Origin: SLDF01 sp964537925
GTDB taxonomy: Bacteria; Bacteroidota; Bacteroidia; Chitinophagales; Saprospiraceae
Length of the DNA stretch: 64,000 nt
Direction of reading: 5' to 3'
Assembly (NCBI GenBank): GCA_964537925.1
Contig: CAZICV010000001.1
Coordinates: 620,001 to 684,000, forward strand
A model generated the notes under the pieces. The model had not been told where the DNA came from. It did no database searches and was given only the letters and a program-made list of their open reading frames with translations. Numbering within the stretch: position 1 is the stretch's first letter; the number at the start of each line of letters is the position of its first letter. Below are positions 1 through 9,395 of the stretch, piece by piece. A program made the position numbers and the translations under genes.

Positions 1-2
1 CG

Positions 3-518
3 GGCATGTACCTCCAGCAATCCCAGCAAAGCTACTCGGTCCGCCTGACAGTACTGACCTCGGACTCTGTGCCGATGCCGGGGCTCTTCACGGAAATGCA
101 ACTCCCCGATCACATCACGCTGACCTATGAGGAAGGCGGGGTATACACGTGGAGCGGATTTGAATCCGGGGAAGACTTTTCGGTACGGGTATTCAGAGAC
201 GACGCCCCGGCCAATGGGGTCACTACCACCGACCTGATCATGATCCAGCGCCATATCCTCGGGATAGAGCCATTCACCGATCCTTACATATTGATCGCCG
301 CCGACGTCAATCGCTCCGGCAGTATCACAGCTGCAGACCTGGCCGACATCCGGAAAGTACTGCTTGGAAAAGCTCCCGGCTTCCCAAACAACGAATCCTG
401 GAGATTCGTGCCGAAGAACACCTACCAGGTACGAATAGAAAACGAGGATATAGACCTGGGTACGAGCTTCGGTATCAAGATCGGAGACGTCAATAACACC
501 CGTCAGCCCGGCAGATAA
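3..518 (+). CDS. C-terminal part of a dockerin-like secreted protein (5' truncated by window edge)
   Basis: The reading frame is open to the left edge, so the start is probably outside the window; the first ATG (position 6) need not be the true start. The visible 170 residues contain a dockerin type I-like pair of calcium-binding helices: TTTDLIMIQRHILG at about residues 73-86, and DVNRSGSITAADLADIRKVLLG-type sequence after it, with the D-x-N-x-S-G loop. Dockerin-like domains of this kind are common at the C-terminus of Bacteroidota surface proteins, where they are not usually tied to cellulosomes. No T9SS sorting domain follows; the protein ends about 50 residues after the second helix. The function of the full protein cannot be told from this fragment. 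Confidence 0.7.
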   Translation, partial: GMYLQQSQQSYSVRLTVLTSDSVPMPGLFTEMQLPDHITLTYEEGGVYTWSGFESGEDFSVRVFRDDAPANGVTTTDLIMIQRHILGIEPFTDPYILIAADVNRSGSITAADLADIRKVLLGKAPGFPNNESWRFVPKNTYQVRIENEDIDLGTSFGIKIGDVNNTRQPGR

Positions 519-794
519 CAACCGCCTGACCAATTATTTCCCTTTCCACAGTATCCAGGAACCTGTAGTGCCCGGATCAGCCGGACTATACGCGTAGGCT
601 ATGGCCCCCACACCGGAGACATGTATATGCATAGTCATTTGCAATCATTTATAAACGACTGCAAGCGACTATAAACGAGACTTAAGCATTTATCTACCAA
701 ATCGGCCGTTGACATGACCTCATCTTTGTCTCAACGCAGCCAAACAGTGCTGCAACTCAAAACTCTTTTATCACACTTTTTAAATTTTCGCGTC
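519..794. other. Intergenic region upstream of ssb with a 20-bp tandem repeat
   Basis: No gene is supported here. Positions 641-660 and 661-680 form an imperfect 20-bp tandem direct repeat (14 of 20 bases shared), each copy carrying TATAAACGA (650-658 and 670-678). A near-consensus Bacteroidota -7 box, CATCTTTG, lies at 721-728, about 67 bp before the ssb start. The repeat could be a binding site for a regulator of ssb. This is inference from position only. Confidence 0.4.
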
Positions 795-1139
795 ATGAAC
801 AACTTGAAAAATTCCGTAAGACTGCTCGGTAGACTTGGCAACAACCCGGAGATCACCGAATTCGACAATGGTAAGAAGAAGGCACGCATGAGTATGGCCA
901 CCACAGAAATATACCGCAATGCACAAGGCGAAAAAGTGAGCGATACACAATGGCACCACCTGGTAGCCTGGGGACCCGCAGCGGTACTTGCCGAAAAGCT
1001 CCTGCAGCGCGGCAGCGACCTGGCTGTGGAAGGAAGGCTGGTACACCGCAACTTTGAAGACAAAGAGGGCAAAACACGTTATGTGACCGAAGTCGTCGTA
1101 AGTAGCTTCATGATGATCGGCAGGAAGGCCGAGGCCTGA
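795..1139 (+). CDS. ssb: Single-stranded DNA-binding protein, short form
   Basis: A 114-residue OB-fold protein that coats single-stranded DNA during replication, repair or recombination. The family N-terminus (NSVRLLGRLGNNPEI), the central TQWHHLVAWG strand and the LAVEGRLVHR strand are all present. I chose the ATG at 795 because it starts immediately before the conserved core; the in-frame upstream ATG at 714 adds 27 residues unlike the family and overlaps a likely promoter. The protein stops right after the OB fold (ending GRKAEA) and lacks the flexible linker and acidic tip that standard SSBs use to recruit partner proteins. It is therefore probably an accessory paralogue. It is followed by a strong terminator. 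Confidence 0.93.
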   Translation: MNNLKNSVRLLGRLGNNPEITEFDNGKKKARMSMATTEIYRNAQGEKVSDTQWHHLVAWGPAAVLAEKLLQRGSDLAVEGRLVHRNFEDKEGKTRYVTEVVVSSFMMIGRKAEA

Positions 1140-1167
1140 ACAACAGCCGGGAAACCCTCCTTCAATG

Positions 1168-1200
1168 AAAAAGGGGCAGCTGTATCAGCTGCCCCTTTTT
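1168..1200. terminator. Bidirectional intrinsic terminator between ssb and the convergent surface-protein gene
   Basis: A perfect 15-bp inverted repeat (1168-1182 and 1186-1200) with a 3-base loop. The stem starts with five A and ends with five T, so it gives a GC-rich hairpin followed by a U-tract on either strand. It sits between two converging genes and can serve both. Confidence 0.92.
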
Positions 1201-1224
1201 CTCTTTACCGGATAATCAAACCGG

Positions 1225-3618
1225 TCAATGTACCAGCATGAGCTTGTGCAGCTCTACACGGCCTGAAGAAGACTGTATACGCAAGAGGTACATCCCCTGG
1301 GACAGCGCACCAAAATCTATCCTGCCCCGTGTCATATCCGCACCGGATATATACCGGATCAGTCTGCCATGCAGGTCGATCAGTTCCACACTGTTCACAG
1401 CTGCTGCGCCGCTCAAAGGCAGGATATCGACCGTACCCCGGGAAGGATTCGGCTGCACACGGAAAGCCTGTGCTGTGGCTTCCGTAGCAACGGAAGAAGC
1501 TTGCCCCTCGTCCACAAGAATGAACCCGTCCACTGCTGCCTCGACGACATGACCTGAAGATGCCAGATCACTGGCATAGAAAATGACGCTCATATCATCC
1601 GTCAGATCGATCAGGCTGCGTACCTGGAACCGCGGGGAAGGCTTCCACCCTTCGGTATTGGCACTGATCCGCTCCAGCTCCACTTCTGTCACACCGTTGG
1701 TCAGGTAAACGATCAGTGTATCGTCGGGCGTACCAAAGCCACCGCCATTGAAAAACCACCTGTAGTATTGCAGTACGGGCTCTTCATATGTGGTAAGGTC
1801 CATAGCAGGCGAACGAAGCACTGCAGTACCATTGTCCAGGTCAAAGCTACCTACCTGGTCTCCTGCACGAAGGCCTGTCACATAACATTTGTCACCGAAA
1901 TCCGCAGGCAGATCAGCCCCCGGATTGGCCGCAACGCCGTCCAGGAAAGTAGCTTCGGGCACGCCCAGTTCCCATTGACCTGCTTCGGCGGTGCCGGATA
2001 CCTCCCAACTGTAATCGAAGATGAAGTCGTCCTGGTAGCCCTTTTCGAGCTGCAGCTCGATGGTCAGATCATCGTCGGCTGATAACAGTTCCAGTGAAGC
2101 GTAACGGTATCCCCATGCGCCTGCGATTATCTCGATATCCGAATTGAGTATCTCCAGGTCAAATATGCCATCCTCGTCTCCCCGAGCCTCCCGGACATCT
2201 CCGCCGTTCCTGATATAGATGTACGGGGCAGACACCGGATCACCTGTTTCCTTTTCCTTCACGGATCCCAGCACACGTATGCGACGCAGCGGCTCAAGCG
2301 ATACATCCAGTATTGTCACTTCTCCGTTTTTGAGTTCCACAGTGATCACTTCGGTCCTGAAACCGGCCTTTTCAAAGGTCACTTCGTAGGATCCGGCTAC
2401 GGGTAGCCCTGTCCTGTATAGGCCGGTATTGTTCGTGGTGGCGCGATTGGCGCGGCTGCTTGCGATCTGCACGGAAACATTGTTGAGTGCCTGGCCATCG
2501 GCGGCACTGCGCACTACACCCTCCAGGTAAGCTGCACGCACGTAATCCGGGCGCAATACGAATAGTCCGTAGTCTATATCCGATGCCAGCACCAGCCCGG
2601 ACGGCAGCCAGGGATAAGCACCCCAGCACCCGTTAAAGCCGGTATTAAGCGGCTCGTAAGTATCATAGGACCCTACCTCGATCATATTCTCAGGTCTGTT
2701 GGCATCGATCACCACCACGCCATCCGTGTACCACGATACGACCAGGAAGCCGTCTTTATAGTGCGTATTGTGCGGGATCACGCCTGTACCCTCCGTAGCC
2801 AACGGCCTGAATTTGCCTGCCTGGCGAATATCGGTCAGGTCCGAAATATCATATGCGTCTACATAAGCATTGGGACGCTCGTCCGTAGTGAACAAATAAC
2901 GGCCGTCGTCGGAGAGCCAGGAGTTGTGCGTAAACCGGGAACTGGTCTCCTGGATAGCCAGGGTGACCGGCGCCGACCTGTCCGTCACATCGATTACGGA
3001 AAAGAAACCATCGTTGATATCCGAACTGTACATCGTATCTCTTATGACGTACACATCGTGCGAATACCGTGCATCGGATGCACCGACGTAGACCGGTTCA
3101 CCGGGTGTGGTCGCCACATCGAGGATGATCGGTCCGCCTCCGTTGACATTGCAACCGGCCAGGTAACAATAGCCTTTTTCGTCGATGTACAGGTTGTGGC
3201 AGGTGCGCAGTGTAGCAGAAGAGCCATTGGCAGTGAGCTCAGGCCTCCAGAATTCCCAGGTCACATTGCCCGGCGCACCGGTCATATCTATGACCAGGAG
3301 ACCATCATCACCCTGATCACAGGTGACATAGACAAATTCGCCCCAGGACTTCATGTCTCTCCACACGGAAGAAGATCCGGGAATAAAAGCCACCTCTACG
3401 GGATTGGCCGGATCGGCCAGGTTGAGCACGGCTGTACCGGTCCTGGTACCCAGTACGGCATACTCCGTACCATCAGGGGCCACATATCCCCAGATATCAT
3501 TGCAACCCTGCGGGTAATTGACTTTGGATACCAGTTCCAGGTTGAGATCTGGCGCTTGGGCGCTCACTCCGGCGCTCCATATCAGTATTGCTGTAAGTAG
3601 GATAAAGACATTCTTCAT
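1225..3618 (-). CDS. Choice-of-anchor B family beta-propeller protein with T9SS type A sorting domain
   Basis: A 797-residue secreted protein. Residues 1-20 are a Sec signal peptide ending SAQA. Residues about 25-360 form an LVIVD-type beta-propeller (repeated motifs such as GTAVLNLADPANPVEV and FFSVIDVTDRSAPVTL) as in the choice-of-anchor B family. Two carboxypeptidase-regulatory-like (CNA_B-type) domains follow at about 364-445 and 447-530, then a jelly-roll domain at about 535-700 resembling the MAM/immune-inhibitor-A type. The last 80 residues (VQPNPSRGTVDI to the terminal LHKLMLVH) are a type A T9SS C-terminal domain, which directs export and attachment to the cell surface. The molecular role is unknown; a surface adhesin or binding protein is plausible. 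A TATTTTTG box lies 31 bp upstream of the start. Confidence 0.9.
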   Translation of the reverse strand: MKNVFILLTAILIWSAGVSAQAPDLNLELVSKVNYPQGCNDIWGYVAPDGTEYAVLGTRTGTAVLNLADPANPVEVAFIPGSSSVWRDMKSWGEFVYVTCDQGDDGLLVIDMTGAPGNVTWEFWRPELTANGSSATLRTCHNLYIDEKGYCYLAGCNVNGGGPIILDVATTPGEPVYVGASDARYSHDVYVIRDTMYSSDINDGFFSVIDVTDRSAPVTLAIQETSSRFTHNSWLSDDGRYLFTTDERPNAYVDAYDISDLTDIRQAGKFRPLATEGTGVIPHNTHYKDGFLVVSWYTDGVVVIDANRPENMIEVGSYDTYEPLNTGFNGCWGAYPWLPSGLVLASDIDYGLFVLRPDYVRAAYLEGVVRSAADGQALNNVSVQIASSRANRATTNNTGLYRTGLPVAGSYEVTFEKAGFRTEVITVELKNGEVTILDVSLEPLRRIRVLGSVKEKETGDPVSAPYIYIRNGGDVREARGDEDGIFDLEILNSDIEIIAGAWGYRYASLELLSADDDLTIELQLEKGYQDDFIFDYSWEVSGTAEAGQWELGVPEATFLDGVAANPGADLPADFGDKCYVTGLRAGDQVGSFDLDNGTAVLRSPAMDLTTYEEPVLQYYRWFFNGGGFGTPDDTLIVYLTNGVTEVELERISANTEGWKPSPRFQVRSLIDLTDDMSVIFYASDLASSGHVVEAAVDGFILVDEGQASSVATEATAQAFRVQPNPSRGTVDILPLSGAAAVNSVELIDLHGRLIRYISGADMTRGRIDFGALSQGMYLLRIQSSSGRVELHKLMLVH

Positions 3619-3648
3619 AAGCTTCTCCGTTTGGAAATTTTAAGGGTC

Positions 3649-3656
3649 CAAAAATA
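3649..3656 (-). promoter_or_regulatory. Bacteroidota -7 promoter box upstream of the choice-of-anchor B gene
   Basis: On the minus strand the sequence reads TATTTTTG, an exact match to TAnnTTTG. A TTG lies 22 bp further upstream, slightly longer than the usual 19-21 bp spacing. The box sits in a 7-bp inverted repeat (CCAAAAA-tacg-TTTTTGG, 3648-3665), which could be an operator. The predicted leader is about 25 nt. Confidence 0.6.
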
Positions 3657-3686
3657 CGTTTTTGGAATAAGACTGCATCAACCTGC

Positions 3687-4109
3687 TCAGGCCGATACCA
3701 TTATAGTGGTAAGACGACACGAACAGACCGGATCGTTTGATGCGGTTGTAATTTCTATCTGCCAGACATGTACACGCTTTCCTATCCGCACCGGTCGGCA
3801 GGTACCGTATACCTGGCCTTCACGGACAGCTTTCAGGTGGCTGGCATTGATCTCCAGGCCTACCGGCATAGCATTGGCCGCCTCGCCCCCGCATAGCGCA
3901 GAAGCCACGCTGCCGAGGGTCTCGGCCAGCAATACGGAAGCGCCTCCGTGCAGCAAACCTGCCGGCTGACGCGTACGATGATCTACAGGCATACTTGCCC
4001 TGAGGTAGTCATCACCAATCTCGGTAAATGCAATACCCATATGTTCTACAGCAGTACCGCGGGAAAATTCATTCAGCAGTGTGAGGTCGGGTTTGTTTTT
4101 CCAGATCAT
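3687..4109 (-). CDS. Hotdog-fold acyl-CoA thioesterase (PaaI/YdiI-type)
   Basis: A 140-residue hotdog-fold thioesterase, expected to hydrolyse acyl-CoA or aryl-CoA thioesters in the cytoplasm. The LLHGGASVLLAETLGS segment carries the HGG turn and the catalytic glutamate on the central helix. The start MIWKNKPDLTLLNEF closely follows the YdiI/MenI pattern (MIWK...L..LN), so I chose ATG 4109 over the in-frame ATG at 4139. YdiI/MenI homologues act on 1,4-dihydroxy-2-naphthoyl-CoA in menaquinone synthesis; that substrate is possible here, but no other men gene is nearby to support it. Confidence 0.85.
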   Translation of the reverse strand: MIWKNKPDLTLLNEFSRGTAVEHMGIAFTEIGDDYLRASMPVDHRTRQPAGLLHGGASVLLAETLGSVASALCGGEAANAMPVGLEINASHLKAVREGQVYGTCRPVRIGKRVHVWQIEITTASNDPVCSCRLTTIMVSA

Positions 4110-4181
4110 GGCAATGGCCTGTTTAGTCCCTTTAAACAAACACGATAACAGAGAGTTGTACCACAGCCACCCAGCATAAGA

Positions 4182-7100
4182 TCACCTGATCAGCATGACA
4201 TCGCCAAAGAGCTTCCTGCGAATACCGTTGATAAACTCTACTTCCGCTACATAGGTAAATACGGCCGGGTCCAGCCACCTGTCCCTGAAACGACCGTCCC
4301 AACCCTGACTGTTGTCATTAGGCGGAAAATCACGCTGCTCGAACACCTTATTTCCCCACCTGTCAAAAACCTCCAGCGAACGGATTGCAGTGAGCAGGTT
4401 TTCGCGCGAGTAGATCGTAAACCGATCATTGACACCGTCCCTGTTTTCCGGGCTGAAAGCTGTGGGAACAAATACGCCTCCGTCGAGCCGGACCTGGACC
4501 AGGGTGCGCGTACTGGCGATGCATCCGTTGTCGTCGACTACCAGCAGGCTGTATTCGGTCGTAGTCAGCGGCCCGGCTTCCGGGTAGGGACAATTTGTAC
4601 AATCCAGCCCGACGCCCGGCGTCCATTGGAAGCTCTCTATATCTGCTTCATCCTTGTTGAAGAAAGGCTCCAGGCGAACACTGGCGCCCAGGTCGATGAT
4701 GTATTGCGGCTGTATGGAGGCAGTTATGGGCGATATCGACGTGAAAGCGAGGGATAAGGAGGCCGTACATCCGTCGCTGTCGATCACCTGTAACGTATAA
4801 GCCCCCGGAGCAAGACCGGTAAAACTGCTTTGTCCGCTGTAGGTCGCCCCTCCATCTATGGAATAGAGATAGTCACCGGATCCCCCGGTGACGGAGCGTA
4901 TATGTATCGACGCTGTGTTGCGGTGACAGTCCGGGGCGATCGTATCGGCTATTATATCTGTCACAGGATTATCATTGGGCGATACAGTAACGGTATCGCT
5001 CCCCGTACAGCCGTTGCGGGTATCTGTCACAATGAGCACGTAGGTACCGGCTGCATTCACCTCGGGCGCCAGCGTAGTACCCCCGGAAACAATACGGCCC
5101 GACTGGGTCTGCCACAGATAGGCAAAAGAAGGTCCGGCTGAGGAGCCGCTGCCGTCCAGCACCAGCAGAGGGTGCGCACAGGTAAGACGCATATCCGCCC
5201 CTGCCGAAACCTGCGGAGCTACAGTATCCGCTTCAATCAGTACAGAATCCCTGCCCACACAACCCGTGACCGTATTGGTGACCGAAACGAAATACCATCC
5301 GGCTCTTGTCACACGTACTACGGCTGCATCGGCATTGCCCTGGATCCCCCCGGCCACCCCGGACCAGGTATAGGTGAAATAGCTCCCTCCGCCACTGACC
5401 TGGACGGTCGCGGTAACTTCAGTCCGCATACAGGTAAGTATATTGCCGGATGCGACCTGGAGTACGGGTAGTTGCCTGTCCTCAACTACGGTGGCCGTAT
5501 CTCTGGCGTCACATCCGTTCTGCATATTTTCGATCTCGAGGATATAATCTCCTGCGGCATCGACATCTACCCTGACAGCACCCGGATCCGTAAGGATAGA
5601 ACCCTGCACGGAGGTCCAGTGATAGGAAAACTGGGGCCCGCTGTCCGATGCTCCGGCGCTGAGTGTCACAATGTTGACGCTGCAGGTCAGCGTATCGGGA
5701 TCATCTATGATCGCGAGGGGCGCAAGCGTATCGTAACCGACGAACAGCGTATCGGAGCTCTCGCAACGATTGATCTCATCAAGTACGGTAAGGATGTACT
5801 GCCCACCGGAACCAAACACAGGATCCAGCGCAGTATCCCCTGAAAGAATGGACCCGGCAGCTGTCGTCCACTGGTAACTGAACCGCCCGCCCTGATCACT
5901 GCCGCCTGCCGAAGGCTGTACCGTCGTCCGGCTGCAGGTAAGCGTCAGATCGGGCCCTGCCGAAGCAATGGGGTGCTGCAGATCTTCGGTGATGACGATC
6001 TGCCGGATGACTTCACAATTGTTGCTGCTGTTGCGTATCCGGAACGTGTATGTGCCAGGGGCATCCACTTCTATGATCAGTGAACTGATGATCCGTACGA
6101 TACTGCCGTCCGTAGTGTTCCAGAACAGCTCAAAGGGGGTTCCGTTACTGGATCCCGTAGCATCTATGAGGACACTGGAACGGGCACAATTGATCACTTC
6201 CGGCTCTGCGATGAATATTTCCGGCAGGCCGCCGTCGCGTTCTACTTCGACAGAGTCCCTGGCGGTACAGCCATTGTCTTCATCGGTCACTATGAGATAG
6301 TAAATACCCGCCGCATCTACTTCAGGCGACAGTGTCTGGCCCCCGCTGAGTATATTGCCCGACACGGTGGACCATTGGTAGGTGTAGGGGCCGTTGTCGC
6401 TGGAGCCGGTCCCATCCAGGGTGATAGTGGCTCTCAGGCAGGTAAGTATATCGCCCGGTCCTGCCTCAGCGACAGGGGCCTCTATATCCTGCAGGACAGT
6501 TACCGTATCTGTACTGGCACAGCCGTTTTCTGTATTCACTATGCGGATAATGTACTGTCCGGTCCGGTCGATCTCCGGGCCTAGTGTACCGTCACCCGAA
6601 ACAATGCGGCCGTCCGGCGTGGTCCACCGGACCTCATAGGGTATACCGAAGGACGACCCTTCAGCATCCAGGAAGATGGAAGTACGGCTGCAGGTAAGCA
6701 GTAAGGGGTCAGCAAGGATTATACCGGGATAGTCGTCATGTGCGGCTACTACCACCTCGTCGCTGGCGGTGCACCCGGAATAGGTGTCTGTGACGATGAG
6801 CACATAGGTACTGGCTTTGTCTACCAGCGGATGCATTGTCTCCCCGTCGGATACGATATTTCCGTCAGTTGTAGACCAGCTGTACGTATAACCCGGCGGA
6901 GCTGCGGAGCCGCTCCCGTCAAGACGCGTCTGCGGATCAGCACAGGTAATACCGGTATCCTCACCCGCATCAGCCAATGGAGGATCTTTTCTCTCAGGCA
7001 CAACGATGACGAGTGCACCGGTACAGCCATTGTCCAGGTTCTCCACGCGCACGGTATATGATCCAGCCTGGCCGACGCGGATACGACGCCCATTCTCCGC

Positions 7101-9395
7101 CAGCTCCAATATGCTGCCGATAGGCGCTTCCCAGGTGATATTGAACGTACTGTTCTCCGGTAGCCGGATCTGTATCCAGCTATCAAGACGAATACAGGTA
7201 AGGGTATCTACACTTATAAGCTCAATAGCGAGCGTATCCAGGAATGTGGTTACGGTCACCGACGCGGTATCGCGGCAATCATTATCCGTATTAATGACAA
7301 TCAACTGGTAGGTCCCCGGCTCGTCGACCCGGATACGGTCCGTATCCTGTCCTTCCGTAATATTGCCGTCTGTTGTCATCCATGAATAGCTGAAATTGTT
7401 CCCCTGCGAAGAGCCGCTACCATCAACCGTGACAGTCGTCTCCCTGCAGGTGATGAAGGGAGGAGAAGCTATGATCGCGCGTGCACGATCTTCTCCTTCT
7501 TCCACGACTACTTCCAGCTCGGCTGTACAGTAGTTCTGGGCATTGGACAGGATCAACAGATAAGTGCCCGCACCGTCCACCTCGATGCTGGTACCGTCCG
7601 TAGCGCCTACAATATCGCCTCCGCTCAGCACAAACCACTCATATACATTGCCGCCGATACTGCCCCCGGCATCCAGTTGTACCGTGAAGACATTGCAGCC
7701 CAACTCTCCTACCTGTTGTATATCGATCCTCGGGGGCTCCTGGTCGGCTTCGACCTCTACACTCAGTGTGAGCGGACCACAAGCCACACGACCGTCATTA
7801 TAGCTGACCTCTACGAAGTAGGTCCCCGGTGCATCCGCCCATATCCTGTCCGTATTCTCTCCGGACAGGATATGACCGTCATAAGTGTACCAGTAGTAGC
7901 CTATATCCTGGGTGATCCCGGTCACAGTGACAATGATCTCAGTCTCCGTGACGAGACAATTGAGCAGCGCCGGATCCGAGAGCGTGGCTGAGAAATCAAT
8001 GATCTCAAGCTCCAGTTGGACCAGGCTGTCACAGCCGTCATTATTCTGAAGGGTCACTTCATAATATCCCCCGACATCAAAATACTCTGTACCGACGAGG
8101 ATCGACTCACCTATGCACAGGGCCGTATCGATCAGTGTCGGAAACACTTCGGGCAGTACAAAAAGTGTCGTGGTGACAATGCTGTCGCAGCCATTGGCCG
8201 CAGTATAATAATCTACATATTCGCCTTCTTCCGTCTGGCTGCCTCCACCCAGGAAGATCTCCTCTCCGAAACAGATGGTCTCCTCGGCTGATACATATAC
8301 CGGGACGAGGTTATCCAGTTCGATATCTTCAAAGCACAACACCTGCTGATTGACCGATCCGCCTGTAGAAGCCGTCACACCCCACCAGGCCATTGTCTCC
8401 CCGCCGAATATGAGGTTCACAATATCATAGCTGGCAGACAGGTAAGGGACTCCATCCAGGAACACAGTACAGGTCATCGTCACCGGGTCCCAGGTGATCC
8501 TGACACCATGCGACATACCATCCTCTATATTTGGTACAGGCGCCGGGCCGCCGCCGCCGTGCGTCATATCCCCGTTTATATTAAAACCGATGTGATCCTG
8601 GGGAGGGTCGCCTACATTGGCGTTCTGCCAGGTATCAAATTCCACGATCCAGGAATTGGGTATCCCCCCGGCCGCAATACCGCCGCCGGTCTCGCCGCAG
8701 ATCGGGATACCGTTGATCTGGAATACGATACAGATCCCATCGGCGCCATTGGCGTCCAGGTTGCCAAAGGAAAGGCTGAAACTCATATCGAAGGGCTCGC
8801 TGAAGTCTACCTGGACAGGGTACCAGGCGCATCCGGCCTGGTTGGGCGATGCTGCCGTGAGCTGGATACAGTTGCTCTGGCCCTCGAATACGATCGGTGT
8901 AGCCGTACCGGTTGTGGTATACGGGTTGCCATAGGGATTGGATACTCGTATGAACACGGTGCCGCTGCTGCCGTCTTCGCTCCAGACGCGCAGGTATACT
9001 GTCGTGCCCGGAGCCAGGTTTTCGTAAAAGTATTTTGGCATCGGGTCTTCCCCGCAGCGGTAATTGGGCACGCAATTGATCAGTGTGGGACTGCCGCAGG
9101 GGCCATTGTACAATGCAAAGGCTGCATCCGTTATTGTTCCTGCCTCCAGTTCGATCGCCAGTGCGCCCGATGCCGGTACCACGATCGAAAACCACTCATC
9201 CTCACCCTCGAACTCGGCACAGCCCGGATAGTCCAGCCCCGAACCGCCGGGATTGATATCCGCTTCAATGAATTCAAGCATATTGTTCGGCAGTGATGTC
9301 GCCGAGCAAGGATCATCTCCCAGCAGGCGGCACTCGGCTGCACCCAGCGCCAGTATCTGTCCGATGATGCAAATGGTCGCCAAGAAACTTCTCAT
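4182..9395 (-). CDS. Giant modular adhesin with lectin domain, 12 PKD-like repeats and T9SS type B sorting domain
   Basis: A surface protein of about 1,737 residues. The chosen ATG (9395) begins a good signal peptide, MRSFLATICIIGQILALGAA; ATG 9425 is an alternative, and the ATG at 9506 is unlikely. In order it has a pre-peptidase C-terminal-like domain with cysteine pairs (nt about 9330-8930), an L-type lectin-like domain (about 8930-8300), two short repeats of the pattern ICFGEEI...GCDSIV (about 8290-7990), twelve PKD-like repeats of about 84 residues (about 7985-4960), an SprB-like repeat, and a gliding-motility-associated C-terminal domain. The last includes VPTAFSPENRDGVNDRF and FDRWGNKVFE, the marks of type B T9SS cargo. 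Each PKD-like repeat has an LTC near its start and an NGC-type cysteine near its end. Roles in adhesion to glycans or in gliding are inferred. Confidence 0.92.
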   Translation of the reverse strand: MRSFLATICIIGQILALGAAECRLLGDDPCSATSLPNNMLEFIEADINPGGSGLDYPGCAEFEGEDEWFSIVVPASGALAIELEAGTITDAAFALYNGPCGSPTLINCVPNYRCGEDPMPKYFYENLAPGTTVYLRVWSEDGSSGTVFIRVSNPYGNPYTTTGTATPIVFEGQSNCIQLTAASPNQAGCAWYPVQVDFSEPFDMSFSLSFGNLDANGADGICIVFQINGIPICGETGGGIAAGGIPNSWIVEFDTWQNANVGDPPQDHIGFNINGDMTHGGGGPAPVPNIEDGMSHGVRITWDPVTMTCTVFLDGVPYLSASYDIVNLIFGGETMAWWGVTASTGGSVNQQVLCFEDIELDNLVPVYVSAEETICFGEEIFLGGGSQTEEGEYVDYYTAANGCDSIVTTTLFVLPEVFPTLIDTALCIGESILVGTEYFDVGGYYEVTLQNNDGCDSLVQLELEIIDFSATLSDPALLNCLVTETEIIVTVTGITQDIGYYWYTYDGHILSGENTDRIWADAPGTYFVEVSYNDGRVACGPLTLSVEVEADQEPPRIDIQQVGELGCNVFTVQLDAGGSIGGNVYEWFVLSGGDIVGATDGTSIEVDGAGTYLLILSNAQNYCTAELEVVVEEGEDRARAIIASPPFITCRETTVTVDGSGSSQGNNFSYSWMTTDGNITEGQDTDRIRVDEPGTYQLIVINTDNDCRDTASVTVTTFLDTLAIELISVDTLTCIRLDSWIQIRLPENSTFNITWEAPIGSILELAENGRRIRVGQAGSYTVRVENLDNGCTGALVIVVPERKDPPLADAGEDTGITCADPQTRLDGSGSAAPPGYTYSWSTTDGNIVSDGETMHPLVDKASTYVLIVTDTYSGCTASDEVVVAAHDDYPGIILADPLLLTCSRTSIFLDAEGSSFGIPYEVRWTTPDGRIVSGDGTLGPEIDRTGQYIIRIVNTENGCASTDTVTVLQDIEAPVAEAGPGDILTCLRATITLDGTGSSDNGPYTYQWSTVSGNILSGGQTLSPEVDAAGIYYLIVTDEDNGCTARDSVEVERDGGLPEIFIAEPEVINCARSSVLIDATGSSNGTPFELFWNTTDGSIVRIISSLIIEVDAPGTYTFRIRNSSNNCEVIRQIVITEDLQHPIASAGPDLTLTCSRTTVQPSAGGSDQGGRFSYQWTTAAGSILSGDTALDPVFGSGGQYILTVLDEINRCESSDTLFVGYDTLAPLAIIDDPDTLTCSVNIVTLSAGASDSGPQFSYHWTSVQGSILTDPGAVRVDVDAAGDYILEIENMQNGCDARDTATVVEDRQLPVLQVASGNILTCMRTEVTATVQVSGGGSYFTYTWSGVAGGIQGNADAAVVRVTRAGWYFVSVTNTVTGCVGRDSVLIEADTVAPQVSAGADMRLTCAHPLLVLDGSGSSAGPSFAYLWQTQSGRIVSGGTTLAPEVNAAGTYVLIVTDTRNGCTGSDTVTVSPNDNPVTDIIADTIAPDCHRNTASIHIRSVTGGSGDYLYSIDGGATYSGQSSFTGLAPGAYTLQVIDSDGCTASLSLAFTSISPITASIQPQYIIDLGASVRLEPFFNKDEADIESFQWTPGVGLDCTNCPYPEAGPLTTTEYSLLVVDDNGCIASTRTLVQVRLDGGVFVPTAFSPENRDGVNDRFTIYSRENLLTAIRSLEVFDRWGNKVFEQRDFPPNDNSQGWDGRFRDRWLDPAVFTYVAEVEFINGIRRKLFGDVMLIR
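4960..7985 (-). repeat. Twelve tandem PKD-like repeats encoded within the adhesin gene
   Basis: About 250 nt per unit. Shared features of the encoded units are an LTC near the start, a DGSGS-like turn, an aromatic-x-W core, DG(N/R/S)I, a G(T/Q)Y-x-L-x-V strand and NGC-x-x-x-D-x-V at the end. Units are diverged in amino-acid sequence. The two closest by eye are the fifth (TRLDGSGSAAPPGYTYSW) and the twelfth (LVLDGSGSSAGPSFAYLW). Confidence 0.8.

Noticed and set aside
2761..3600. 279-codon ORF antisense to the choice-of-anchor B gene
   Set aside because: It is a frame shadow of a well-supported gene with signal peptide and sorting domain; its translation has no family resemblance.
8508..9296. 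262-codon ORF antisense to the adhesin N-terminus
   Set aside because: Shadow of the lectin and pre-peptidase regions on the opposite strand; no known motif.
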